A DNA stretch of 64,000 bases from Gnetum montanum. Taxonomy: Eukaryota; Streptophyta; Gnetopsida; Gnetales; Gnetaceae. The translations under genes and the position numbers were made by a program. Shown here piece by piece: positions 11,293 through 22,354 of this stretch; the stretch's first letter is position 1, and each line of letters begins with the position of its first letter. The stretch is from NCBI GenBank assembly GCA_015680685.1, contig MNCI01016470.1:171987-235986 (forward strand), given 5' to 3'. The notes under the pieces were generated by a model. That model saw only the letters and a program-made list of their open reading frames with translations, searched no databases and had not been told where the DNA came from.

Positions 11293-13514
11293 CTAATCAT
11301 ATCCAAACCACCGGGTGTCTTTTGAGGTGATGGTAGGAATATATCCAAGTTGGGGTTCACACACTTGATTGTAGTTGGCATAGCGGGGCAGATTATAAGA
11401 TGTGATCATGTGATAAGGAGCTGACCCACTATGGCACCCATGACTATAAGATGGTATGCAAGGATCGATACATATCCCTTTGTGGCTAGATTCACTAGGC
11501 CACATGGTTATTGGAGTATTGATTAGTGGCCTTGATAAGGTAACACAAGGAATTGGGTTTGAAGAGGAAGATGCACCATAGTGTTGAACTTGTGTTAAGT
11601 TGGAGGATGCAGTGGTTTTGGAATTGAGGTGTCCCTTTTGACGATCACATCTAAAGAAGGGACACATTTGGTATGATGGGTTTCCACTACTGTTATTAGT
11701 AGTAACACAAGTAACATTCGTGGATTGATGCTATGGTGCAAACCCTTTAGGTACAATTGGTGGCGATGTAGAAGGAGGTGAAGGATGAGAATATTGTTGT
11801 TGAGGAAAAGTGTAAGGTACATGAGGTGGCAACCTTGGCAAAGAGTGTATGAGTGGATAGTATTCTAGAAAATGATAATGATGAGGTGAAGTAGAGGATG
11901 ATGATCCAGTTGGAGAAATAGGGTGTTGAACATAGTAAGCATTTGGCGTTGTCACATACAAAGGATATGGTCGGGTTGGTGATGCCTTACCCTACGACTG
12001 GGGCTTTTGCCATTGTGATTTAACCCAATATTTTTGTACGAAATTTGGATGTAACATTCCTTCCACTGCTCATGTAAATGTGACAAAATTGGGCATTGGC
12101 CTTTGGGGTGATCGTACAGATAGACGTTGCATTGATATGTGAAGTTGGTAGTTGAGTTCTTATTCTTATTATCTTCTACCCTTTGTTCAGATTGTTGCAT
12201 TGTGTCCTATCCTATTTCTTCATTTGGCATAATTGTGCCTCCATTATTGTTAGCATATTCTCCATATTTTCCATGCACCCACTCCATCATCTTATTAATC
12301 TTTGCCTCAATTTCATCTAGTGATTGTTGCATTGGCAAAAACTTCCTCAAGGTGAGATGGTTTCTCCTCTTTATGTTTATGGACCTTTGCTAATTTGAGA
12401 TTTGGGTCCTATTGAAAGCTTTGAACATTCTCCCATTTAGCCATTTCTCATTCTTCTTTTGCTACCTACTTAATATGCTCTTGGAGATGATTGGTTTGTA
12501 GCTCATATAGTTGACCTTGGGCATATATCCCTAGGATTTCCCTTGTTTCATTATGGAGCCCATCCATGATGTGACACATTAGTCTTTTCTCAGATAACCC
12601 ATGACCTAGGCAGTTGTTTAACAATGCATAGTATCTTTCTAAGGCCATGTCCAAGGGTTCATGTTGTGCTTCTTTCCACTCTTGTATTTTTCTCCTTAAG
12701 GCTAACACTCTCGCATAGGTTTGATATCTTTCATTAAATAGTTCTACCATTGTTAGCCAATGTTGAATTAATTTTGGTTTTAACAGCCTATACCATACTT
12801 TTGCTTGGCCAATGAGTGTAAGAGGAAAGAGCTTAAGTTTTTTCCATCCATTATCAATATTATTCCATACACAAGCATCATAGAAGGCTTATATATGCTA
12901 TTGTGGATCTGAATCATAGCCTCCTGCGAACTTGGGAAAGTTGTTAAATCAAGCCTAGGTAGACGGCTTTCTTTGCGATGCCTGCAGGATATTTGAACGA
13001 CCTCTTATATAGGCATTAGGCTCTTAGTGGCTAGTAGGGGTTCATCAGCACTATGTAGGTTATGCGTTTATGAGTTGACACAATGTTTTCCTTGTTCATG
13101 TTGGCGTTCTAAATTTTCTTTGTGAGCTCAATTTTTAGTTCTACTCCAATCCCTTGAAAGATAGTCATATGTGTCACAATCTAACGTTGAAGGAGTAGAG
13201 GAAGAGAGGGAACCATAAAACTTGTTATGACTTTTGTAAGTCTTCCAATCATCCCCAAATAAGTTCTTATTAGTTATCGAGAAGGTCCTAGGCCTTTTGG
13301 GCCTCCTCATTATATGGGATGTCTCATCCTTACTAGAGGTGTTAGATTTGGATGATGAAAGTCTTTGAGTATCGTTGGGGTGTTCATGAATGTAAGGGAC
13401 TCTTGCATAAGGCTAAGTACTCCAAACTTTATCTTCATCATCATATAATTTGTTGGTTCTCCAATGAATTTCCTTACTTTTTGTTATGTTGTCAGAGTCT
13501 TTTGAGAGAGACAT
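11293..13514 (-). pseudogene. Element A gag, broken
   Basis: Minus-strand gag coding trace beginning at the ATG at 13514 (MSLSKDSDN). The core gag helices at about 12960-12466 include GWKKLKLFPLTLIGQAKVWY, then FNERYQTYARVLALRRKIQE and an HIMDGLHNETREILG block, matching the retrotransposon gag fold. A zinc-knuckle-like CNVYLYDHPKGQCP follows at about 12131-12090, with the second Cys replaced by Tyr. A Pro/Ser/His-rich tail follows (11961-11293). Stops interrupt it. Protease, which follows gag directly in element C, is not found after the tail. Confidence 0.8.
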
Positions 13515-13627
13515 TATCTAAACCATGTGTGACTTAATTAAAATTAATTTCTTTTTTAAGATATATTTCATGAATACCTTGTTACAGTGATCTTGTATAA
13601 TATAACTAATCTAGATAACTAGCACCA

Positions 13628-13645
13628 TCCTCAGCAATGACACCA
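13628..13645 (-). other. Element A primer binding site, tRNA-Asp type
   Basis: Minus strand TGGTGTCATTGCTGAGGA, one base from the LTR end, fits the complement of the plant tRNA-Asp 3' end (TGGCGCCGTTGCCGGGGA, recalled). The four mismatches are transitions, as expected from decay of methylated cytosines. Confidence 0.75.
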
Positions 13646-13646
13646 A

Positions 13647-14518
13647 TGATGAGTGGCGAGGTACCCCTACACTCAACCATATGAATACAAGCGTTTCATG
13701 CATGATCCGGTTGAACTCCATAGATGGGCTAGTTGTGGTATCTAGATAGTTACTCATTGATCGTAGTTCACTATCTTCCCACCTAGAATAGCATTTGCTT
13801 TGTCACATATGGTTTATTCTAGAGTGAGGTGTATGATGTGGTTTCTAACCTAGTGCTACTCCTAGAGGCAATGGAAAATAACTTGTTCAGCTAAGAGAGA
13901 AAGGGAGAGAGAATCTAAGCTAGCCTAAGTACAATGAGCATCCATTTCTTAATCATCTATACACATCTTAGACCTCGTGCATGACTACCACTGAGATTAC
14001 CAAGCGCATGGCCTAGGTACGCTGCTGGGATACAAAGTAGTCACACTTAAATGCTTGTGATTAAGTTGTACTCATTCCATGTTTAAGGAGTTTATGGTAA
14101 AGAGATATTAACTACAAAAGCAATAAATAAAAATAACAACTAAATAATTAAACTAAGTGAATGTTGCAATGATGAAGTAATCTCGATCTTTATTTCCAGT
14201 CATGTGCGTGTCCAAGTACGTCACACTCGAATAAAGGTGTTGTACAATTACAATCATCACACTACGGGCATGCATTAGGAGAAAAGAGTTGAGAGGAAAA
14301 AATGACAAAAAGACTTTACTCTAAAACTAAACTGACTATTAAAACTTACTAAAAAAATGAAACTTTCCCATGCACCCCATTGTGTATTTATAGGCTCACA
14401 CAGGAATCGCGATCTCATGTACCTAATATCACAAGACAAGCCATGATATCATGTACACGATATCACGTACATGATATCATCGATATGATATCATGGTCTA
14501 ATGAATCACTATTCATCA
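13647..14518 (-). repeat. Element A 5' LTR (872 bp)
   Basis: Pairs with 5422-6255. The minus-strand TATAAATA box is at 14385-14392. The outer 120 bp up to 14518 holds several GATATC-type palindromes. The ATCTTTATT/AATAAAGG pair lies at 14186-14238. It contains no gene. Confidence 0.9.
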
Positions 14519-15028
14519 ATGTTAATGTTTTTTAATTTAATTTGGTTTTAGCTACATTTTTTCTATTCACATAGAGTTTAGTTGTAATGTTGTTTACATG
14601 GCTTTCTATGTTAAGATACCATCACACTTAGCTAATTTTCTTGTAGGCATGGGCTTAAGTAAATCATCATCATTTTGGAGATGGTTAGCATTTTTTGTTA
14701 CATGGGGATGGCTTTTCCAAATAGTTCCATGCTCGATATGACACTTCATAAAAGAGCCAATGTATGGCTTAGGCCTAAGAATAAAGTGTTTTTGCAATAT
14801 CTTCTATAGAATTTTAGTGTGGTGTTCTGGTCATGCTTAGCTACATATCTCTCTACTATAATTGCAAAGACAATATTAGCAAGAACCTTAAATTACATTC
14901 TAGAATATATTCAAGATGATCTCTAAGCTCTTATAAAGTTAGATCATCATGGAACCACATATTCATTAGGGATCCATAAGTTATTTTTCATATGGGATGA
15001 GAAGATATTTCTCAAATGGGATGAGGTG
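14519..15028. other. Flank of element A; weak plus-strand coding trace
   Basis: No feature firmly supported. Some plus-strand frame from about 14650 reads like a continuation of the unidentified trace that follows, but with many stops. Confidence 0.3.
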
Positions 15029-17440
15029 AACAAAGATTAGGAGTGGTTGGCTAACAAGGCCTCAATAGATGTTCAAAAAAGGATGTCAAACATAGGCATG
15101 TTTGATTTATTCATGCTTCCTAGCCATACTAGTTCACTTGCTGAGATGTTGAGTCTAATTGACTCTTTTAGTAAGGATGCTATTGAATTCTACACACATG
15201 TCCATGGCTTGCTAGTGAACCTAAGTATTAATAAGGACTAGTTTAATAACTTGTTTAGAATCCCTGAGGAAGGGGCAAAGATGACAAAGAAGGAAGAAAA
15301 AGATTCCAGCCGTAAAGGAATCTTGGAGCTTGGTTAAACTCCCCTCCTAGGGTGACATTATCCATGAAGAAGTATGAAATTGAGAATATTAATGACTTGT
15401 ATCCTCTTTTTTGTTCAAGGGTTTTTTGTATCTTTATATAACAAAAGAAGATCATGAAACTATAGTAAGCTTAGACAATGTGAAAGGTAATAATGAATGG
15501 AATTAAGTTTTATTGAACTTCAATTATGATTTTGGAGCTTCAGAGTGAAATCCAAAATCTCTACAAGAAAGTCGACTTTGTGTGCCATATGCATTTTGCA
15601 TTTTTCATCATGTACTTAAGGATATTCACAGAGTTCTTGGTTGTAAATTTTAATGAGAAGTGGGTAGAAGATGATTTATCCTAGCTTTCATAGCCTTGGA
15701 TAAAACATTTTACTGATTCTATTTATACCCAAGGCATGCCCATAGAGGACATTGGTGAATCTTTATCTACAACCACAAAATATGTCAGTGGTCATCATGG
15801 ATCTTCACTAGATAGCAAGGGGGTTGAGCCAATGGTGACTAGAGGTTAAGAGAAAGGGCCAAACAATTACATGCACATGTTCAAGGAGCTACCAAGACAA
15901 GGATTAAACATCCTAGAGTTGAAGAAAAACTTACATCCTAAAGTAAACAAGAGCCTTGATCAAGGCTAGCAATCAAAGTCAAGAGAGTGCAACAAGTGTT
16001 AGAAGGTATGCATATGTACATTATATGTTTTTGATTTTTTGTATTTTAATTATTTTTGGAATAAATTGTTTACCAATTTTTAATATTTTTGCACAAATGA
16101 CAAAAATAAAGTAGCAACCAAGGTTACAGTAGAGGCAAAACAACAACGTAAGGAGGAGGAGGAGTGGATGAACAAGAAGATAAATGATGCACTATCTTCC
16201 ATCTTCATAGATAATCCTTTCCATGCAATGATCCTCTCATGGACATCCCTCTTGATTTTCCTAATTAGCTCATAGCCTATTCTCTTAATATTGGTTGGTT
16301 TTTTATGTTTATTTATTTATTTTATTTTTTTTCAATTTTTTTCATTTTTTTATAATCTTTGGCTAACATGGCTTTGTTAAGTAAGAACTAAAATTATTTC
16401 CACTTCTAGTGTAGCTGGTCTTCGAACTAAGACTTGGGTAGAAGTACTTGATAAGATAGAGTTCATGAAAGAAGTAATAATTGACATGAATAACAAGCTC
16501 CAACAAATAAAGCCAAAGGCTAGTGAAGAATAGTTTAATTTTGTTATTATTTTAGTTTGATTTACTTTTTGTGATTTTGGTTGACTTGTACATATTTTTT
16601 TTGTGGGTATGGTAGCTTCCAAGATTTAGTGAGATCCCATAGAACACATTGAGTTCAACGAGATGCTAGTTTTGCCTCACAAACATGAGAATGTACCTAG
16701 GCGATTGTATGAATGAGTTTCAAAATATGCCACTTCATATGCAAAATCCTTTTGGGAGGAAAACTAGGCTAATGAGGTCCTATGGGAATGTCTCATGGCT
16801 CAAAGGCTCAATCTCAAAAGCTTTCCAATGAGGTCTAGAGCCTTAGAGACCGTAAAGAGTTCATGGAGGCTCACATGGTTAATAGAGAATCTTTGAGTAC
16901 TAAAGAAATAGAATGGACTTGGTATTGGTAAACTATGTAGGGTAGGGTTACTATGGTTATGAGTAACGTAGAAAAATACTTGAGAATAGAAGACATGATT
17001 CATAAGGCATAGGAGTGGTGGGATCACTGCACCTATGTGTGGAAGTGGGGAAAAACCTAGAAGGTACATAAGAGGCCATACAAGATAGAGAGAGATGATT
17101 ATCAAAAGTTGTAAAGAGCTGATGTTATTGAGCATTGCGCATAAAAAATGTGTAATGCATGAGGACTAATGATGCTTTCAAGCTATTTAAAGAATAATTG
17201 GTTGTAACTGATCTCCAACTCCTTATATTACAACTACATTTGGAGAGACTTCTGTAGCCACTTTTACCAATAATGTTCTAGAGTGGACTAAAGTCAAACA
17301 AGAGAAGATTTTCTAGGGAGTGGACTTGGCTAGTATTAATTTGGCTTACATGAGTGAGGATGAGATACTACGCAAGCTTGAGGCAAGTCTTCCACAACTT
17401 ACTTCAAAGGAAATTGCTCTTGATCCTATCCCTGAGGTTT
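15029..17440 (+). pseudogene. Unidentified degenerate multi-segment coding trace
   Basis: Plus-strand segments of protein-like sequence, separated by T-rich intron-like gaps. Segment 1 (15029-15330) reads VQKRMSNIGMFDLFMLPSHT, then SLIDSFSKDAIEFYTHVHGL. Segment 2 (about 15530-16010) reads LQSEIQNLYKKVDFVCHMHF and later GMPIEDIGESLSTTTKYVSG. A GTATGC donor-like site follows at about 16006 and a T-rich 100-bp gap. Segment 3 is around 16110-16250. Segment 4 (16415-16530) reads TWVEVLDKIEFMKEVI and ends in a stop. Segment 5 (16800-17440) includes EFMEAHMVNRESLSTKEIEW and MSEDEILRKLEASLPQL. Single in-frame stops show decay. I do not recognise the family; it could be an accessory ORF of a retroelement or a dead host gene. 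Confidence 0.35.
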
Positions 17441-18019
17441 GTAAACTTAGTTGTATATATATTATTTTTTTTTTGTTTACTTTAGGCTATGTGACTGATG
17501 GTTCCATCTAACAATGGTGATGATGATAGTTTTGGCAGTGTTCCTCCTCCTCCCACAACTTGACTACATTTATTATCCATATAATGTATGATGTTTTTGA
17601 TGTCTTATGAATGTTGGCCTATACTATTTTTGATTGGTTTATTAGCCTTCATGGTTTCAAATATGGTGTACTTTTTCTAAACTATTTGGTTTTGACTAAT
17701 GGTTTAGACTCCTCAAATTACATTTTAGCTTACTTTATTTTATTTGTGTTTTGTACCATTCCCTTATTACAATTTTTGTTTCATGTTTTTTTGTTTATAT
17801 TTTTTATGTTTTTTTTTCTATGAAAACGAACACGAACTATAAACTAAATTCAAACATGAATCTAAAACTAATCTAATTTTAAATATAGCAACTACATTAT
17901 AATAGGTAGAAAATAGGCTTGAAAAGAAATATATGAATAAAAGTAAAAACTAAAAAATAATGCAACATTGTAAAAGGAAAAAAGTGGTCATTAATATACA
18001 AGGGGATAAATGTTAATTA
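17441..18019. other. T-rich DNA, no gene seen
   Basis: T-rich plus-strand sequence, including a run around 17460-17480 and 17760-17820. Nothing recognisable. Confidence 0.4.
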
Positions 18020-18790
18020 TAGAGTTGTCTCTTGATCTTTGATAGATTCGGAAACTCATGAAGCTTTTCTTGCATGATTATGTATTTCCCATTCCCTTCA
18101 CTCACAATGCTAAATGGAAGTTATTTCTAGGTCTCATCTAATGTTTCATTAGGTTCACTCTTAGCATAAGGTTCATCATTGGGAACAAAAATTTCATCTT
18201 GAAATTCCACATCAAATCTATGTTTGATATCAATATTACTAACTGATAAGAAAAATACATTATTCCTATGGATTACTATTTCAGCTTCTTCATAAGGTAG
18301 GTGGATTTCTTAGTGGATAGGAGAAGATATTGCTTGTAATCCTACTAACCATGGTCATCCTTAAATTAATTTGCAACTAGGTATTTTCTTGACTACTAAG
18401 AAATAATCAAATGTAGGAAATCACTCCTAAGTAACAAGGTCTAACGAAATCAAACCTCTTACTACTACCTGTGATCCATTGAAAGACTCAAGAATGGAGG
18501 TAGAGGTTTTTTGAATGTTTTCAGCTAGGCCTAGGCATTTGATGATGGGCAAATGGATTATGTTTATTGTTACTCCATCATCAACATGAACATGTTGAAC
18601 ATTATACTTGTCAATATGTATAGTGGTAAAGAGGAGGGCATGTAGCACTTCATCATTATAAGGATTGATATTAACCTCATTGTCATGCAATGTTAGTGAA
18701 TATCCATGAATGAGATGGAAGTTTGTGCAATGAACCCACATTGCCCTAGGCTAGATTAGGATTTATTTTTAGCTCTTCGATAATTAATTA
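18020..18790 (-). pseudogene. Tat-type gypsy protease relic
   Basis: Minus-strand retropepsin trace. Reading down from 18741: the block ALLFTTIHIDKYNVQHVHVD, then DDGVTINIIHLPIIKCLGL at the active-site position, where family members have a VDGG-type motif. It is followed by SFNGSQVVV and, at about 18400-18290, FDYFLVV and PWLVGLQAI, the second half of the domain, with the expected GRPWL glycine region damaged. In-frame stops occur. No RT follows on its 3' side (toward 17.5 kb), so it is an isolated fragment. Assignment rests on motif order remembered for Tat-type elements. Confidence 0.6.
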
Positions 18791-20632
18791 ATTTGATATA
18801 ATTTCATTATTTTCATACAAAGTTAAAATCATGGTTGTAATAATGTCAAACAATCATATGCTTTAACAATGCTTAACTTTGCAAGTTATAGGAGACTACA
18901 TGTATAGTTGAGAAGATAATGACCTATGATCATCTAACTAAGCTAAATGCTAATACTAGTCCATCTATGTATCATGACGTGGTCTATTGCAATCCTTATA
19001 AATTATATATACTCACCACTCATTAATTAGATACTTCATATTGAAATGTTCCTAAACTTCTCTAACCCCTTTCCAATAATTCCTTTCTATTTTCTGTTAT
19101 CATCTAATTTCACTATTCAAAAGTCCATCATCATACCACCCTAGTTAATAGCCTTAATCAAATTCCTAACACTTTTTCCAAGAAATAAATTCCAAGACTT
19201 GAAGCCCTCTAAAATGAATTAAAAAGTCATCTCTACACCTATCTTGAGACATAATCTTTTGATTATTCACCATAATTAGAGCACCTTGGCCCATGCCCAT
19301 CATCTCCATCCTCCTTCATGATCTAGCACATGTTCATGTGTAATAGACCACTAGTCTTAGGCCTTATTTAAGATAAAAATTAAATAGATCAATTAAAAAT
19401 TTCATCTAGTAATTTTCTTTCATTGATTCAAACATGTATTTTAAAAAATACATGTTACAATTCAAAATGTAGGAAGGTTTTCATTGTACAAACCTTTGGT
19501 CTTATTTTGAAGCAATTTTAATAAATGCTTTTGTTAAGTATCAAGAAGAACATGTGAGTTTGACTGTACTATAATTTTCATAGGCTACAACTATAGTAGG
19601 GATTATGTCTCACATTTTTCTTCTGATGCTACCATCAAAGGATGTTACCCAAACCACCATTCCAACGCTATAAAGCACCAAAGCATCATTGTCGATTATC
19701 AATAACTGAATAATATTAGGAATTAAAAGCAATGAAATTTACAAAACTAACATATACAATTTTTAAATAATTATAAACCCCTCCAACTTTATAGACCTCT
19801 TTGTTAAAGTATTTAGGCTTAACAAAAATAGAAGATAAAACCTTGAAGTATAACCATTTTTTGAAGATAAAATCCTCTTGGTTTATGAAAATGTAAAACC
19901 TCTTCATTGATAAAATGCTTAAAAATGCTAATTTGTGTTAAAAATATTACTTAGTAGTAAAACAATTTCTAAAGAAAATTTGTTAGCTAAATGTTAATGA
20001 AGAATGGAAAAGCATAAAAACATTTTGTCTTCAATAACTAACTTTTTTCTTGAAACTGTAGTTGAAATTGAAATTATTGCATCAAAGTAGATATATATAT
20101 ATTATTAAGAAAATTATAAAGTGTTATTGATAACATTTGGCACACACCAACAATTTGCAACTATAATATCCCATATATATCTAATATGTTCTAATGCATG
20201 TTATTGCTAGAAAATATAGTCTTCATCTTCAATGCTATATTGTATAGTTGATATTAGTTATACATCAAATGAATATGATTTTCTCATAGATGAGGAATTG
20301 AGGATTCAAAATTCAAAATGCATTTGGATGTGTAAGTATCTGCAAAGGCTAAGGATGGGTTCACAAATGAGAATGTGAATTAAGATATCATAAAATATTT
20401 AAATTATATTTTTTATATTTCAAAATAATATTTTTCACCAAAAATATTACATCTAATACAAATAAATATTTTTCTTTATTTCTTTTCATTTTAGATTTAT
20501 TCAATATTATTTTTAATTTAAATTAAATTAAAAGTACTATGGAGAATTTGATACCCTTCTATTCATACTTCCACTTCAGATATGTAGTGTATGTGTAAAT
20601 TTTCTAAGATTTTTAGGTTACTATGCATAATA
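18791..20632. other. AT-rich intergenic DNA
   Basis: No coding or element signal recognised. The last 35 bases (about 20598-20632) show weak inverted similarity to 36500-36545, just outside the transposon's clear terminal repeats. Confidence 0.4.
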
Positions 20633-20805
20633 GGGGATGCCACTAGCATTGACCAAGGGTAGCTTATTTTTACCCATGATAAAATGTCATTTTCACCTTT
20701 ATGCTATCATGATGCATGCATCGTGGATATTTTTTTATGGCCTTCTTATTTCTCTCTCCTTCCATATTCTCCTAATTAAAAATTGTATTTTGGAAACTTT
20801 GAAAC
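20633..20805 (+). repeat. Left terminal inverted repeat of Merlin-like element
   Basis: Begins GGGGATGCCACT. Its reverse complement aligns with 36281-36472 along nearly the whole length, including AGCATTGACC, TATTTTTA, GTCATTTTCA, ATCATGATGCAT, TGGATATTTTT and AATTGTATTT in the same order. Identity by eye is roughly four in five. Confidence 0.85.
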
Positions 20806-21188
20806 TTTTGCTTTATGCTTAATTTTAATAAATTAATAATGTTATTTCCATTTAATTTCATTTTAATAGTCATTGAATGAATTAAACAATAAATTTAAAA
20901 AACTGAGTGTGGATAGAAACTTACAATATCATAAATGACACCAAATCTTTATAAAACAAAACTAAGGCTAGAAACATTATTTATGCACTAGGAAGTTAAA
21001 TTAAAAGGGTGGAGAGTTTCTTAAAGGACAAGAGTTACTTTAAAGAGTTGGAGAGTGTAGAATTACCTTTTTTAAAATAATGGAATTTGGTATTTATTTA
21101 TTTATTTATTGAAAAGTTTGTCTATACTTTTATTTTCAGTAGATTTTTATTCTTTAGTATAGTAGTTTAGCCATAGCGTCATCATCAT

Positions 21189-22128
21189 TGATGAGCAATC
21201 AAGGTACCCCTATGCCCAACCATACAAATCACAAAATTTTCACGCACGATTTGGTTGAATTCTGCAGACTCTACATCTTCTAGTACACTCGCCTTCTTAG
21301 AAGTGAACCTTGCCCTAATAGTTGTTCATTGTCTTTCCAATTACACTTGTGATGTATAAAGGTATGGTTAACTTGTGAGGCATATGATATTTATTATTTT
21401 ATATTTTATGTTTTGGTGCTTAAAGTAGATAGATAAAGTAATTTAATAGCTAACTTAACTAACTAATTAATCTCTAACTAATCCTAACATAACTATCTAG
21501 TCCCACTTTCTATACATGTCCTGAACCCACGTATCTGCTAATGGGATTACCAAGTGCTACGCTACTAGGAAAACCAAGCAATAACACTGCTAGGGTTACT
21601 AAGAAAATACATGTTTATGCTCGAAGCAGTCATGCTTATGTAATTAATCTATTTAGCTTAATTAATTAATGAATTACTTGAAGTCTAACTTAGCTTAATT
21701 TAGTGCATGTTCAATGAAAACAATAAATGCATAAATGAATCATTAATCTATTCTAAGTGATGCAAGGATTGATCAAAAGGCTCATCTTTATTGTCATACA
21801 CACAAATGTGTTCAAGTACAATAGTGCTTGAATAAAGATCAGTATACTTTCTGACTGCTACTATGGGCACTTAGAGAAATATTCTAGCTCTCAAATGGAA
21901 ACATTATAAGATCTTTACTACTACTACTATGATAAGACATCCATAAACACAGCTGGAAAGTGCATATTTATAGACTTTATTAGAGAGTTATGTTGATGGG
22001 GCCTCATAGATGTAGTAAACACTATGTCGACATAGCATCGTCAATAGGGCAACACCACGTAGACAAGGTGCTATCGACAAGGCAATGTTAATGATGGTCC
22101 ATTGATGCGACACAATGACAATTCATCA
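21189..22128 (-). repeat. Element B 3' LTR (940 bp)
   Basis: Begins TGATGAGCAATC and ends ATTCATCA. The minus-strand TATAAATA box is at 21965-21972. The hairpin with the AATAAA signal is at 21785-21839. The upstream region (about 22010-22110) holds TCGAC/GGC-type repeats instead of the GATATC palindromes of A and C. Confidence 0.9.
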
Positions 22129-22146
22129 TACCCACATGAATGAATG
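22129..22146 (-). other. Element B polypurine tract
   Basis: Minus strand TTCATTCATGTGGGTA abuts the LTR start TGATGAATTG. It is slightly degraded compared with element A. Confidence 0.65.
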
Positions 22147-22354
22147 AAAACTCATCCTTGAGTTCCTTTACAAAATTGGGAAGGTATGGGATTATTGACT
22201 AAGTCTTGACTTAACAAATTGACTTGGAAAAACTAAGTGCCTGTGTACAAATCAACACATTACAAAAATTGTGGTGTTCATGACACAAAATTGAACGACA
22301 TGACATGACTACATAAAATTGAATAGCACATCCTCTAATGGCATGAAGTTAGTT

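Larger units (their letters stand above)
5422..14518 (-). mobile_element. Athila-type LTR retrotransposon A, internally deleted
   Basis: A 9.1-kb LTR element in minus orientation. Two LTRs (5422-6255 and 13647-14518) begin TGATGAG and end ATTCATCA. Flanks are ACGTT (5417-5421) and ATGTT (14519-14523), a 5-bp target duplication with one C-to-T change. A tRNA-Asp type primer site adjoins the right LTR and a purine tract adjoins the left LTR. Internal order in transcription direction: gag (13514 to ~11300), internal purine tract (~11220), A-rich spacer, promoter-like block (~9730-9820), third ORF (9216-6426). Protease, RT, RNase H and integrase are missing, so it could only have moved with help from a complete relative such as element B. 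Confidence 0.9.

Noticed and set aside
20624-20632. Target duplication for the Merlin-like element
   Set aside because: The bases outside the two repeats (TGCATAATA and TATTATGTA) match as inverted, not direct, copies, so they are probably part of the repeat arms.
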